Shown piece after piece: positions 44,596-55,433 of a stretch of DNA of 64,000 nt; positions within the stretch are counted from its first letter, which is position 1, and each line of letters starts with the position of its first letter. The stretch is taken from the NCBI GenBank assembly GCA_963817485.1, contig CAWFOR010000012.1, positions 234,993 to 298,992 on the forward strand. The letters run 5' to 3'. The position numbers and the translations under genes were made by a program. Origin of the DNA: Hyphomicrobium_A sp963817485 (GTDB lineage: Bacteria > Pseudomonadota > Alphaproteobacteria > Rhizobiales > Hyphomicrobiaceae). The notes below the pieces were generated by a model, which made no database searches, was not told where the DNA came from, and saw nothing but the letters and a program-made list of their open reading frames with translations.

Positions 44596-47024
44596 AGTTC
44601 ACGCTCTCCTGGCTCAAGGATCATCTGAAGACCAAGGCCACGGTCGACGAGATCGCGAGCAAGCTGTCGGCGATCGGTCTCGAGGTCGAGAGCGTCGACA
44701 ATCCGGCCGAGAGCCTGGGCGCTTTCCGCGTCGCGCGCATCGTCGAAGCCGGCAAGCACCCCAACGCCGACAAGCTGCAGGTCATCCAGGTCGAGGTGGA
44801 GAAGGGCGCGCCGCTGCTCGAGGTGGTGTGTGGCGCTCCCAACGCGCGTGCGGGTCTCATCGGAGTCTTCGCGCCGCTCGGCACCTATATTCCCGGGTCG
44901 AAGATCACGCTCGAGAAGAAGCCCGTGCGCGGCGTCGTGTCGAACGGCATGATGTGCTCGGCCGCCGAGCTCGAGCTTTCCGCGGAAGCCGCGGGCATCA
45001 TCGAGCTGCCGGCCGACATGGCGGCCCGTGTCGGCGAGCGCTACGTGGATGTTGCGGGTCTCGCCGACCCGGTGTTTGAGGTGAAGCTGACGCCGAACCG
45101 GCCCGATTGTACGGGGGTGCGCGGTATTGCGCGCGATCTGGCGGCAGCCGGCCTCGGGACCCTGAAGCCGGAGCGGGCAATTTCGGGTGTCGAAGGGGCC
45201 GACCTGTGCCCAACCCCGATCAAGCTCGAGTTCTCGAAGGAAACGCGCGACGCCTGTCCCGTGTTCGCTGCCCGCTGCGTCAAGGGCGTGGCAAACGGCC
45301 CGTCGCCCGCGTGGCTGCAGACGCGTCTCAAGGCCGTGGGTCTGCGCCCTATCAATGCGCTCGTCGACGTGACGAACTACATCAGTCAGGATCGCGGCCG
45401 GCCGCTGCATGTCTACGACGCTGACAAGCTGAAGGGCGCCGTGCGTGTCCGCCTTGGCAAGGCCGGCGAAAAGTTTCTCGGGCTCGACGGACAGGAGCAT
45501 GTCGTCGACGAGACCATGTGCGTCATCGCCGACGATAACGGACCTCTGGGCCTCGGCGGCGTGATCGGCGGCGAAGCTTCCGGCTCTACGGAAGCGACGA
45601 AGAACGTGCTGATCGAAAGCGCGCTGTTCGATCCGTTGCGCACGGCGGCGACCGGGCGCAAGACCGGCCTCGCTACGGACGCGCGCTACCGCTTCGAGCG
45701 TGGCGTCGATCCGGACTCCGTGCTCCCTGGCCTCGACCTCGCGACGCAGATGATCTTGAAGCTGTGCGGCGGCAAGCCGTCCAAGACGACGGTTGCCGGC
45801 AAAGTTCCGGACGCCCGCCGCAGCATTTCCTTCGATTCCGGACAAGTCGCGAAGCTGGCAGGGCTCGATCTGCCCGCTGCCGAGATCAGAACGATCCTGG
45901 AGTCGCTCGGGTGCGAGATCCTGGGCAAGGGCGCGGTTTTCACCGTGACGACCCCGTCCTGGCGCCCCGATCTGCACGGCCCCGCCGACCTCGTGGAGGA
46001 GGTCGTGCGCATTGCCGGGATCGACCGCATTCCGGCGACGCCGATGCCGCGTGCCGACGGCGTCGCGCGCCCGGTGCTGACCGAGCGGCAGAAACGCTCG
46101 CGCAAGGCGCGGCGCACGCTCGCCGGACGTGGTCTGGTCGAGGCGATCACCTGGTCGTTCATTCCGCGCGCTGCGGCAAAGGCATTCGGCGGCGGTGCGG
46201 ATGCGCTCGAACTTGCCAATCCGATCTCGTCGGAGATGTCGTCGATGCGGCCGAGCCTGCTGCCGGGCCTGCTCGACTCGGTCAAACGCAACCGCAACCG
46301 CGGCTTTGCCGATGCCGCGCTCTTCGAGCTGGGGCAAGCCTATCGAGGCGAGGCGCCGGAGGATCAGTTCGTCGCCGCCGCCGGCATCCGCGCCGGAACC
46401 GCCAAGCTAGCGGGCAGCGGCCGTCACTGGGACGGCACTGTCGCCGAGGTCGGCGTGTTCGATGCCAAGGCCGACGTCGTCGCCGTACTGGCGGCGCTCG
46501 GCTTCGATTCCGCGAAGGCGCAGATCACGCGCGACGCACCCGCCTGGTTTCATCCGGGCCGCTCGGGCGTGCTCCGGCTCGGGCCGAAGGTCGTGCTCGC
46601 GCACTTCGGCGAGCTGCATCCCGCGACGCTGAAGGCGCTGGATGTCGCGTCGCCGGTCGTCGGCTTCGAGATCTTTCTCGACGCCGTGCCGGCGCAGAAG
46701 GCCAAGAGCCGCGCCAAGCCGCCGCTCGATGCTGCCGATCTCCTGCCCGTGCGCCGCGACTTTGCCTTCGTGCTCGACGCTTCCGTCGCGGCGGGTGACG
46801 TGGTGCGCGCCGCGCGGTCCGCCGACAAGACATTGATCGAGAGCGTCTCGGTGTTCGACGTATTCGAAGGCGGTGCGCTCGCCGGCGAGGGCAAGAAGTC
46901 GCTCGCGATCGAGGTGACCCTGCAACCCACGACCGAGACGCTGACGGACAAGGACATCGAGGCGGTCGCGCAGAAGATCGTCGCCGCGGTGAAGACCGCG
47001 ACCGGCGGCGAGATTCGCGGCTAG
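44592..47024 (+). CDS. pheT: Phenylalanyl-tRNA synthetase beta subunit
   Basis: 810 residues, full length. N-terminal tRNA-binding (EMAP-like) domain (about 39-150, with KHPNADKLQVIQVEVEKG), B3/B4 editing domain, B5 domain (about 405-470), core-like catalytic mimic and the C-terminal FDX-ACB anticodon-binding domain (about 718-808, RRDFAFVLD...). Edits tyrosine mischarged on tRNA-Phe. Coupled to pheS by overlap. Confidence 0.96.
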   Translation: MKFTLSWLKDHLKTKATVDEIASKLSAIGLEVESVDNPAESLGAFRVARIVEAGKHPNADKLQVIQVEVEKGAPLLEVVCGAPNARAGLIGVFAPLGTYIPGSKITLEKKPVRGVVSNGMMCSAAELELSAEAAGIIELPADMAARVGERYVDVAGLADPVFEVKLTPNRPDCTGVRGIARDLAAAGLGTLKPERAISGVEGADLCPTPIKLEFSKETRDACPVFAARCVKGVANGPSPAWLQTRLKAVGLRPINALVDVTNYISQDRGRPLHVYDADKLKGAVRVRLGKAGEKFLGLDGQEHVVDETMCVIADDNGPLGLGGVIGGEASGSTEATKNVLIESALFDPLRTAATGRKTGLATDARYRFERGVDPDSVLPGLDLATQMILKLCGGKPSKTTVAGKVPDARRSISFDSGQVAKLAGLDLPAAEIRTILESLGCEILGKGAVFTVTTPSWRPDLHGPADLVEEVVRIAGIDRIPATPMPRADGVARPVLTERQKRSRKARRTLAGRGLVEAITWSFIPRAAAKAFGGGADALELANPISSEMSSMRPSLLPGLLDSVKRNRNRGFADAALFELGQAYRGEAPEDQFVAAAGIRAGTAKLAGSGRHWDGTVAEVGVFDAKADVVAVLAALGFDSAKAQITRDAPAWFHPGRSGVLRLGPKVVLAHFGELHPATLKALDVASPVVGFEIFLDAVPAQKAKSRAKPPLDAADLLPVRRDFAFVLDASVAAGDVVRAARSADKTLIESVSVFDVFEGGALAGEGKKSLAIEVTLQPTTETLTDKDIEAVAQKIVAAVKTATGGEIRG

Positions 47025-47112
47025 AGCCCGAGAGTTAGCGAATTTTCAGGATTTGCGCGCTTCCTAGCAGGCACGAACGCTGATACGCGCCTCAGCCCCG
47101 GAGCCACGCCTC

Positions 47113-47274
47113 ATGCAACCCCACCACAAGCTCATCGTGTTCGGCTTCGTCGTCTGCATGGTCGCGGCGCTCGCCTATGTCTTCGTGTTTGCGGACCTTT
47201 CCTTTGTGACCCAGCCGGTGCAGGTCGATGGGGCACTGATCAAACCTCCGCCTTCGCCCCCGCCCGCGCCGTAG
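47113..47274 (+). CDS. Small single-pass membrane protein (53 residues)
   Basis: Reads from the ATG at 47113 to a TAG at 47272. It begins MQPHHKLIVFG, has one hydrophobic helix (about 8-30), a short amphipathic stretch and a Pro-rich end (KPPPSPPPAP). GC at third codon positions and the sensible helix support coding, but there is no clear ribosome site and no family match. Likely a small inner-membrane protein. Confidence 0.5.
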   Translation: MQPHHKLIVFGFVVCMVAALAYVFVFADLSFVTQPVQVDGALIKPPPSPPPAP

Positions 47275-47469
47275 CTATTCACCCCATCGCTCCTTTCCTG
47301 CGATGGCGCGCGGGCAATGCAATCCATAGCCATCTCCTATTCCCGTTTGCGCTAGCTTGCGCTGCGCGCCGCGTCGCATTGGCCGCCGACAATCTCGGCT
47401 GCCGATCGTGCACCGGCGCGCGGCGGTGCTATAAGCAGCCCCGTTGGATCAAGGGAAAGGTGCCCTGCG

Positions 47470-48831
47470 ATGAACGAGATGAATCCGGCCGCTGCGAAGG
47501 TGTTGCCGATGGATGCCGATGACGGCCTGCATCACATCATCATCGTGGGCGGCGGAGCCGGCGGCCTCGAGCTCGCGACCCGGCTCGGCGACAAGCTCGG
47601 ACGCAAGGGCAAGGCGAAGATATCGCTCGTCGAGAAGTCGCGCACGCACATCTGGAAGCCGCTCCTGCACGAGATCGCCGCCGGCAGCATGGACGTCGGC
47701 CGCTACGAGCTTCCCTATCAGGCTCAGGGCTATTGGCACGGGTTCCAGTTCCGCTATGGCGAGATGACCGGCATCGACCGCAAGAAGCGGCTCGTGTTCC
47801 TGGCCGCGACCTACGACGAGGAGGGGCGCGAGATCACGCCGATGCGCTCCTTCAGGTACGACACCCTCGTCATTGCCATCGGCTGCGTCGGCAACGCCTT
47901 CAACACGCCCGGCGTGAAGGAGCACGCCATCATGCTTGACACGCCGGAGGAGGCCGAGCGCTTCAACCGGCGGCTGATCAACGCCTGCGTGCGCGCGTTT
48001 GCCCAGGAGGGCCCGGTGCGCCCCGGACAGCTCGACGTGGCGATCATCGGCGCCGGCGCCACCGGTACCGAGCTTGCCGCTGAGCTGCATCAAACGGCGC
48101 GCGGCCTCGTCGCCTACGGCCTCGACAAGATCAATCCCGAGCAGGACATCAAGATCACCCTCATCGAGGCGGCGGATCGCATCGTACCCGCACTGCCCGA
48201 GCGCATCTCGAAAGGCGTTGCCGAGGTCCTGCGCGGTCTCAAAGTCCAAATCAAAACCGGCTCACGCGTGGTCGAGGTCAACGAAAAGGGCGTCAAGCTG
48301 CAGAACGGCGACTTTATCCCCTCCGAGCTCGTGGTATGGGCGGCGGGCGTCAAGGGCCCCGACGTGCTCTCGCACCTCGACGGGCTCGAGGTCAGCCGAG
48401 ACGGCAGGCTTGTCATCACCGAGACACTGCAGACGACGCGCGATCCCGACGTCTTCGCCTTCGGCGACTGCGCGTATCTGGTGCCTAAGGGTGCCGAGGC
48501 GCCGGTCCCGCCGCGCGCGCAGGCAGCGCATCAGGAGGCCTCGCATCTTTACGTCGAGCTGCAGCGGCGGCTAAAGGGCGAGCCATTGCGCCCCTTCCAC
48601 TACCGCGACTTCGGCTCGCTCGTCTCTCTCGGCGAGTATTCGACCGTCGGCAGCCTCATGGGCTTCATCGTCGGCCGCAGCTTCTTCGTCGAGGGGCTGT
48701 TTGCGCGCCTGATGTACCGCTCGCTCTACAAGATGCACGAGATGGCGCTGCACGGGCCGGGCAAGGTCATCCTCGACACGCTCTCGCGCGTCATCACCCG
48801 GAGCACCGAGCCGGTCGTCAAGCTGCACTGA
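47470..48831 (+). CDS. ndh: Type II NADH dehydrogenase (NDH-2)
   Basis: 453 residues. Two Rossmann motifs: FAD site IIVGGGAGGLELATRLG near 18-34 and NAD(P) site VAIIGAGATGTELAAEL near 190-206. VFAFGDCAYL (FAD-binding Asp) and a quinone-site region AAHQEASHLY are present, with a C-terminal amphipathic membrane segment. Single-subunit, non-proton-pumping entry of NADH electrons to quinone. Stop is 9 nt from the convergent lytic transglycosylase gene. Confidence 0.92.
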   Translation: MNEMNPAAAKVLPMDADDGLHHIIIVGGGAGGLELATRLGDKLGRKGKAKISLVEKSRTHIWKPLLHEIAAGSMDVGRYELPYQAQGYWHGFQFRYGEMTGIDRKKRLVFLAATYDEEGREITPMRSFRYDTLVIAIGCVGNAFNTPGVKEHAIMLDTPEEAERFNRRLINACVRAFAQEGPVRPGQLDVAIIGAGATGTELAAELHQTARGLVAYGLDKINPEQDIKITLIEAADRIVPALPERISKGVAEVLRGLKVQIKTGSRVVEVNEKGVKLQNGDFIPSELVVWAAGVKGPDVLSHLDGLEVSRDGRLVITETLQTTRDPDVFAFGDCAYLVPKGAEAPVPPRAQAAHQEASHLYVELQRRLKGEPLRPFHYRDFGSLVSLGEYSTVGSLMGFIVGRSFFVEGLFARLMYRSLYKMHEMALHGPGKVILDTLSRVITRSTEPVVKLH

Positions 48832-48840
48832 GCACTTGGC

Positions 48841-50238
48841 TCAACGGCCTCCGCGTACGGCGGCGAGCAGCTCGGGCGTCGGATAGGAATCCGCCGGCAG
48901 CCCGAGCTTCAACTGCATGTCCTTGACCGCCGTCCGCGTCTTCGCCCCGGCGAGACCGTCGATCTTGCCGACGTCGTAGCCGCGGCCGGCGAGGATTCGC
49001 TGCAGCTCCTGCGTCTGCGCGCCGTCGAGGCCGGAGATCGGCCCGCGCCCGCGGCTCATCGGGGAGGCGCCGTCAATGCGCGTGGCGAGATAAGCGGCCG
49101 TCGTCGCGTAGGTGAGCGAGTTGTTCCACTCCGTATAGATGTCGAAGTTGGGATAGGCGAGGAAGGCCGGCCCGTTGCGCCCCATGGGGAGCAGCAGCGA
49201 CGCAGTGAGGTTGCTGTCGGTCGGCAGCGGGCTGCCATCCATGCGCGTTATGCCCCAGCCAGCCCACTTCGATAGCGGATGCTTGATGGCGAGGTCGGCC
49301 TCCTGCCAGGGCAGCTCGCCGGTTACGCGCACCTCTTCCAGCCACGGCTCGTTCGGGCGCCAGCCGAGGTGGTGCATGTAGTTGGCGGTCGAGCCGATGA
49401 CGTCGTCGTCGTCGCGGAAGAGGTCGATACGGCCGTCGCCGTCGTAGTCGACGGCATGATCGAGATAGCGGGTCGGCAGGAACTGCGTCTGGCCGATCTC
49501 GCCCGCCCACGATCCGACCATCTGGGACGGCTGCAGGTCCCCGCGGTCGATGATCTGCAGCGCGGCCTTGAGCTCCTCCTGGAACATCACCTGACGGCGG
49601 CAGTCGTAGGCGAGCGTAAGGAGCGCGGGCATGATCGGGAAGTTGCCCATGCCGGCGCCGAAGTCGCTCTCCAGCGCCCAGAAGCCGGTGATGACGGAGG
49701 GCGGCACGCCGAACTCGCGCTCCGCGCGCTCGAAGGTGGCCTTGTGCTGCGCGATCTTCTTGCGCCCGGAGGTGACGCGGTTCGGCGTGGCGAGCTTGCC
49801 CTGGAAGTCGAGGAAGGTCTGCGAGAAGAACTTCTGGCCGCGGTCGCGCGCGGTGACCTTGCCGTCGATGCTCATGCCGTCGAGCACGGCATTGATGGTG
49901 GTCGGGCGGATACCGGCGGCGGCGGCGTCTTTTTTGAAACGCGCGAGCCAAGCCGGAAAGCTTTCGGTGTTGCGGCAATTCTCGTTGGGCGGAGGATAGG
50001 GCGCGCGTTGACCGGGTCTTGCCGGTGGGGAGATGGCGGCCGGCTGGGCGGATGGGGCCGTGGGCGGAGCGGTTGTGGCTGGCGCAGCGGGTTGCTGCTT
50101 GGGCGCGGCTTGCTTCGCCTTCTTGGTCTTCTTCTGCACCGGCGGCGGCGTATCGAAGAACTGAGCCGCGGCGGGGCTGACCGCCACAATTGCGATCAGC
50201 GTCGCTGTCATCGCCGCACGAAGCTTCAAAGAGTGCAT
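48841..50238 (-). CDS. Lytic murein transglycosylase (MltB-like) with peptidoglycan-binding domain
   Basis: 465 residues. Signal peptide (about 1-26, cleaved near AAA/QF), a Pro/Ala/Lys-rich linker, then the GH103 domain (about 90-390) with catalytic Glu in WALESDFG and motifs SWAGEIGQTQFLPTRYLDHAVDYDGDGRIDLF and STANYMHHLGW. The C-terminal PG_binding_1 domain (about 405-460, LQRILAGRGYDVGKIDGLAGAKTRTA) targets it to peptidoglycan. Cleaves glycan strands to 1,6-anhydromuropeptides. Convergent with ndh. Confidence 0.93.
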   Translation of the reverse strand: MHSLKLRAAMTATLIAIVAVSPAAAQFFDTPPPVQKKTKKAKQAAPKQQPAAPATTAPPTAPSAQPAAISPPARPGQRAPYPPPNENCRNTESFPAWLARFKKDAAAAGIRPTTINAVLDGMSIDGKVTARDRGQKFFSQTFLDFQGKLATPNRVTSGRKKIAQHKATFERAEREFGVPPSVITGFWALESDFGAGMGNFPIMPALLTLAYDCRRQVMFQEELKAALQIIDRGDLQPSQMVGSWAGEIGQTQFLPTRYLDHAVDYDGDGRIDLFRDDDDVIGSTANYMHHLGWRPNEPWLEEVRVTGELPWQEADLAIKHPLSKWAGWGITRMDGSPLPTDSNLTASLLLPMGRNGPAFLAYPNFDIYTEWNNSLTYATTAAYLATRIDGASPMSRGRGPISGLDGAQTQELQRILAGRGYDVGKIDGLAGAKTRTAVKDMQLKLGLPADSYPTPELLAAVRGGR

Positions 50239-50315
50239 TGCCGTTCCTTCGGCTAGGGGGTTCTTAAGGCGACTAAAATCCCTGTGTATGTGGCCGCGTC
50301 AAGACGAACGCTCAG

Positions 50316-50335
50316 GGTGCGCTCCTTCGCGCACC
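50316..50335. terminator. Stem-loop downstream of mbfA
   Basis: GGTGCGC (50316-50322) pairs with GCGCACC (50329-50335) around TCCTTC. It lies about 90 nt after the mbfA stop, and also in the region before the lytic transglycosylase start. No strong T tract. Confidence 0.4.
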
Positions 50336-50422
50336 GCAGGCCGCGAACGACCGCATTGCTACGACGATTCCGCTGCGTTCGAGAATGCGGGCGTGCCAGG
50401 GGCTTGGAAGCACGAGGAGATT

Positions 50423-51379
50423 CTAGGCGTTGCCGATCAGGATGCCGGCGGCAAACACGATGAGGCCGCCCAGCACGACCTCGAACGCGGCGCGCAGGAA
50501 CTTCGTGTCCATGTAGCGCGAGCGGATCCAAGCGATCGCCCACAGCTCGACTAGAACGACCGCGATGGCGACGGTTGTGGCCACGCGGAAGTTGCCGATC
50601 AGGTAGGGGAGCGTGTGCCCGATGCCGCCGATCGAGGTCATGAGCCCGGTGACGCCGCCGCGCAGCCACGGATGACCGCGCCCGGTGAGCGCTCCGTCAT
50701 CGGAGAGCGCCTCGGCAAATCCCATCGAGATGCCGGCGCCGACCGAAGCCGCGAGGCCGACGAGAAACGTCGCCCAGGTGTCGTGCGTGGCAAAGGCGGC
50801 GGCAAACAGCGGCGCGAGCGTCGAGACCGAGCCGTCCATCAGCCCAACGAGCCCCGGCTGCACGATCTGCAGCAAGAACATGCGGCGCTGGACCTCGGCC
50901 TCCGCGGTGCGTGCGTCGCGCGTCAGGTGCTTCTCGCCGAGCTTCTGCGCGAGCGTCTCATGCCCTGCCTCGGCCGCTGCGAGATCGCCCAGCAGCTTGC
51001 GCACACCGGCATCGGTCGCACGCCCCTGCGCGCGCTCGTAGAACTGCCGCGTCTCGTATTCGCGCTCCTCCGCCTGGTGGCGCACGGCGTCGAGACCGAG
51101 CGGGCGCACCATCCAGATCGGCTTGTGCTGGACGAAGCCGCGGACGTCCTGGCGCCGGATGAGCGGTATGTGCTCGCCGAAGCGCTGGCGGTAGATCTCG
51201 ATCAGCCGGCGGCGATGCTCGCTCTCCTCCTGCGCCATCTCGGTGAACATCTGGGCGGAGGCGGGATAGTTGTCGGCGAGCCCGTGCGCGTACTCGAGGT
51301 AGACGCGCTGATCCTCCTCCTCGAGCGAGACGGCGAGCGCGAGGATCTCCTGTTCGCTCAGCTCGGCAAAGTTGCGCAC
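50423..51379 (-). CDS. mbfA: MbfA, membrane-bound ferritin-like iron exporter
   Basis: 318 residues. N-terminal erythrin/ferritin-like di-iron domain (about 8-155) with repeated Glu-rich helices (SLEEEDQRVYLEYA, MAQEESEHRRRLIE, EEREYETRQFY, AAEAGHETLAQ), then a VIT1/CCC1 transporter domain with five hydrophobic segments (about 165-318, QPGLVGLMDGSVSTLAPLFAA). MbfA exports iron and protects against iron and peroxide stress in rhizobia and Agrobacterium. A perfect Irr-type iron control element lies 33 nt upstream of the start. Confidence 0.93.
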   Translation of the reverse strand: MRNFAELSEQEILALAVSLEEEDQRVYLEYAHGLADNYPASAQMFTEMAQEESEHRRRLIEIYRQRFGEHIPLIRRQDVRGFVQHKPIWMVRPLGLDAVRHQAEEREYETRQFYERAQGRATDAGVRKLLGDLAAAEAGHETLAQKLGEKHLTRDARTAEAEVQRRMFLLQIVQPGLVGLMDGSVSTLAPLFAAAFATHDTWATFLVGLAASVGAGISMGFAEALSDDGALTGRGHPWLRGGVTGLMTSIGGIGHTLPYLIGNFRVATTVAIAVVLVELWAIAWIRSRYMDTKFLRAAFEVVLGGLIVFAAGILIGNA

Positions 51380-51411
51380 GCGCTTCCCCTGTCCTGTTCC
51401 TTGATACCTAG

Positions 51412-51428
51412 TTTAGAATAGTTCTAAA
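51412..51428. promoter_or_regulatory. Irr iron control element (ICE box) of mbfA
   Basis: TTTAGAA-TAG-TTCTAAA: a perfect 7-3-7 palindrome matching the ICE consensus described in Bradyrhizobium and relatives. Irr binds ICE boxes under low iron to repress mbfA, so iron excess relieves repression. 33 nt upstream of the mbfA start codon. Confidence 0.88.
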
Positions 51429-51981
51429 TTCTTGGTTGGCAAGACGAACCTCCAGGTTGCGCACGGCTCCGCCGCCTCGCGGGCGTGCTGGGCCCCGAGG
51501 GGGAGGGATAGAGGGGAGCGCGGGCGCCAAACGACCGCCATCCGATTTTGCTAAGCCGGCAGCCTTTCGGCGCCCGCGGCGGTGGACTTCCAGCAGGTCG
51601 AGGGCGCGAAACACATACGCGAACGGGGCTTCGGTCCCGCCCGGGCGGCTGCCAAGCGCGGCCGGGCTCATCGTTTCTGGGGACCTCGACCGGCTGCGGG
51701 AGCTCTCTGGAAGATTGAGAGCGCCGCCGCTCGCGACGGGCTGCCCGCGCGGTCCATTGCTGGAGGCGCACAGCCTCGCACACCTGCCCCGGCTCTCTGA
51801 GGGAGCTAACCTCGCGGCAAGCGCGGCAAACGAAAACCGCACGACCTCGAGCCGGGCACCGGCCCTGCCCCGCGTCGGCCGCTCAGCTGATGCGTCCCTA
51901 TGACGGGCAGGGTTAGGGGCAGTATGGGGGCCGGTGGACGAGCGGGAATTAGTTTTGTGCCGAGCGAACGGCGCTATCCCC
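51429..51981. other. Gene-free stretch upstream of mbfA
   Basis: About 550 bp with no supported gene. Open frames here are GC-rich shadows without ribosome sites or recognisable families. No tRNA, transposase or phage sequence is seen. It leads into the palindromic repeat at 51982. Confidence 0.5.
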
Positions 51982-52171
51982 TGTCATCCCGGACGCCGCG
52001 AACGAAGTGAGCGGCGATCCGGGACCCAGAGCCGAGTTCGCCCACTTTGGGTTCTGCCATTGAGCCTTGCGCTGGTCCCGGGTCGGCGCTCGGCGTCGTC
52101 CATGCGGAGGATGGCTTCGTCATGACGCTTCGCCATGCTCCGCATGGACGCCTCGCTTGCCCGGGATGACA
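51982..52171. repeat. Composite intergenic palindromic repeat (about 190 bp)
   Basis: Outer inverted ends TGTCATCCCGG (51982-51992) and CCGGGATGACA (52161-52171). Inner hairpins include GCCGC/GCGGC near 51994-52015 and CATGCGGAG/CTCCGCATG (52101-52109, 52138-52146). It is related in its ends to the elements at 43401 and 55403, consistent with a dispersed non-coding palindrome family of alphaproteobacterial chromosomes. Confidence 0.65.
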
Positions 52172-52188
52172 CCAGTGCGCCAGCCCCA

Positions 52189-52464
52189 TCACTGGCAGGT
52201 CTGCTCCAGCCGCCACCCGGTGACGCGGCAGCGCTCTCTTCCTCCCGCGTCGGTGCTGCACTCCCGATTGGGGTAGCGCTTGTAGGAGCAGTAGTAGTCG
52301 GGGAAGAGGAACCCTTCGTAGCCGCGCGCCGGGCCCTTGGTCTCGTAGGTCTCCGAGTAGTAGGGCTTGACGCCGCGGCCGGCTTCGGCGGCACCGGCGG
52401 CGAGGACGGCAATGGCCAGCGCGGCTGCGGCGAGCGCTGTTGCGAACTTGGTCGACGCGATCAT
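52189..52464 (-). CDS. Small secreted Cys-containing hypothetical protein
   Basis: 91 residues from the ATG at 52464 with GGAAGGAG upstream. Clear Ala-rich signal peptide (about 1-28, cleaved near AEA/GR), then an aromatic-rich mature part (PYYSETYETKG, GFLFPDYYCSYKRYPNREC) with four Cys that could form two disulfides (CSYKRYPNREC, RCRVTGW, TC at the end). Family not recognised. Its upstream region contains a perfect 16-bp palindrome and is shared with the P460 gene. Confidence 0.72.
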   Translation of the reverse strand: MIASTKFATALAAAALAIAVLAAGAAEAGRGVKPYYSETYETKGPARGYEGFLFPDYYCSYKRYPNRECSTDAGGRERCRVTGWRLEQTCQ

Positions 52465-52581
52465 GTTGCTCTCCTTCCACTTCAACGGATGCGGCCGGTG
52501 GACAAGAGGAATGTAGGTCGCCGGCCGCTGGCGCAGTAGGTGCGCGGGGCCGAGATGCTGTGCCGGTCGTGCTCGGCTGGC

Positions 52582-52597
52582 TGTTCCCTAGGGAACA
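52582..52597. promoter_or_regulatory. Perfect 16-bp palindrome TGTTCCCTAGGGAACA
   Basis: Lies in the 323 bp between two divergent small exported-protein genes (starts at 52464 and 52788). Symmetry and position fit a dimeric regulator site, but I cannot assign a regulator. The rest of this interval shows no gene. Confidence 0.5.
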
Positions 52598-52787
52598 CCG
52601 GGGGCGGCACGACCGCGGTGGAGTCATTGGTGAGTGCCGTATTCACTTCGGCCGATTTTGCATGGATAATGTGCGGCGTATCGTGCGCGAGCAAATTTTA
52701 GAAAGGAAATTGTACGCCGCGTCGCCCGGCATCCGTGTGAACGAACGCCACTGAACTTACTCGCAAACGCCATCAAAGGAGTGAGTC

Positions 52788-53348
52788 ATGACGAAGATTC
52801 CATCCTGGATGTTAGTGATCATTCCGGGAATGCTCGCCGTCTTGGGCGGCAGCGCCATCTCCGCGCAGGACAAGTACACTGTGCAAGTGCCGGGAGGACT
52901 CTCGTTCTCTGAGTTCAAGGGATACGAGGACTGGCAGTCAGTCTCCGTCAGTAAGACCGATCACGCGTTCGCTTTGATCCTCGCCAATCCTACGATGATC
53001 GACGCCTACCGGGCGGGCATTCCCGGCAATGGCAAACCTTTCCCCGATGGCTCCAAGATGGCGAAGATCCATTGGAAGCCGGAAACGAGCGCAGAGGCGC
53101 CCGATCCGACGACGGCAGTGCCGGGCACCCTGGAAAACGTCGACTTCATGGAGAAGGACAGCAAGAGGTTCGCGGACAGCGGCGGATGGGGATGGGCCGC
53201 GTTCAACTACGACGCCGCATCCGATACGTTCACGCCCGCCACCGAAGCTGACCAGCCGCCGCAGGCGAACGACGCCAAGTGCGGGTTCGCGTGCCATACG
53301 ATAGTGCAGGCGAAGGACTACGTCTTCACTGCCTACCCGAAGCGGTAA
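52788..53348 (+). CDS. Cytochrome P460-family protein with CX3CH haem motif
   Basis: 186 residues, start preceded by AAAGGAG. Signal peptide (about 1-26, cleaved near ISA/QD). The mature protein has the P460-like beta-barrel pattern: VPGGLSFSEFKGYEDWQSVSVSKTD, ALILANPTMIDAYRAGIP, WGWAAFNYDAA and the C-terminal haem site CGFACHTIV (Cys165, Cys169, His170). The spacing is CX3CH instead of the usual CX2CH. Cytochrome P460 enzymes oxidise hydroxylamine or NO; whether this one does so is unknown. Periplasmic. Confidence 0.85.
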   Translation: MTKIPSWMLVIIPGMLAVLGGSAISAQDKYTVQVPGGLSFSEFKGYEDWQSVSVSKTDHAFALILANPTMIDAYRAGIPGNGKPFPDGSKMAKIHWKPETSAEAPDPTTAVPGTLENVDFMEKDSKRFADSGGWGWAAFNYDAASDTFTPATEADQPPQANDAKCGFACHTIVQAKDYVFTAYPKR

Positions 53349-53581
53349 TCGGGGACAGGTTGTCCTCGGGGCTTTGGTCCTTGCGAAGCTCGGGCTCAGA
53401 TACGCTCCGCGCGAACGCATAAGGGCAACTTGGCTGTCAGGACCACCATGTGGCGCCAGCCCTGGCGACAAGATCGCGCCGCGGGGCTGTACCCCAACAA
53501 AATACCCGCTTCGACCCCGCGCCTTCGGTGCGCGGACCAGGCCCCTTTCGGCGCCCGGGGGCACCTGCTATCTACCCCGCC

Positions 53582-55385
<1,804 letters not shown>

Positions 55386-55402
55386 GGCTGCATTCCCCTT
55401 GG

Positions 55403-55433
55403 TGTCATCCTCGGGCTTGTCCCGAGGATGACA
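55403..55433. repeat. Perfect palindromic repeat after lepA
   Basis: A 13-bp perfect stem (55403-55415 with 55421-55433) around CTTGT, starting 17 nt after the lepA stop. Same GTCATCC/GGATGAC ends as the element at 43401. No T tract; may serve as a Rho-assisted terminator. Confidence 0.75.

Noticed and set aside
44541..46337. 598-codon open frame antisense to pheT
   Set aside because: Lies entirely over pheS/pheT on the opposite strand; its content is the low-complexity Arg/His/Asp pattern of a GC-rich shadow, with no domains. Similar antisense frames at 60895-62688 and 20434-21627 were dropped for the same reason.
51408..51842. Minus-strand 144-codon frame upstream of mbfA
   Set aside because: Basic, Arg/Pro-rich, overlaps the ICE box and has no ribosome site or family.
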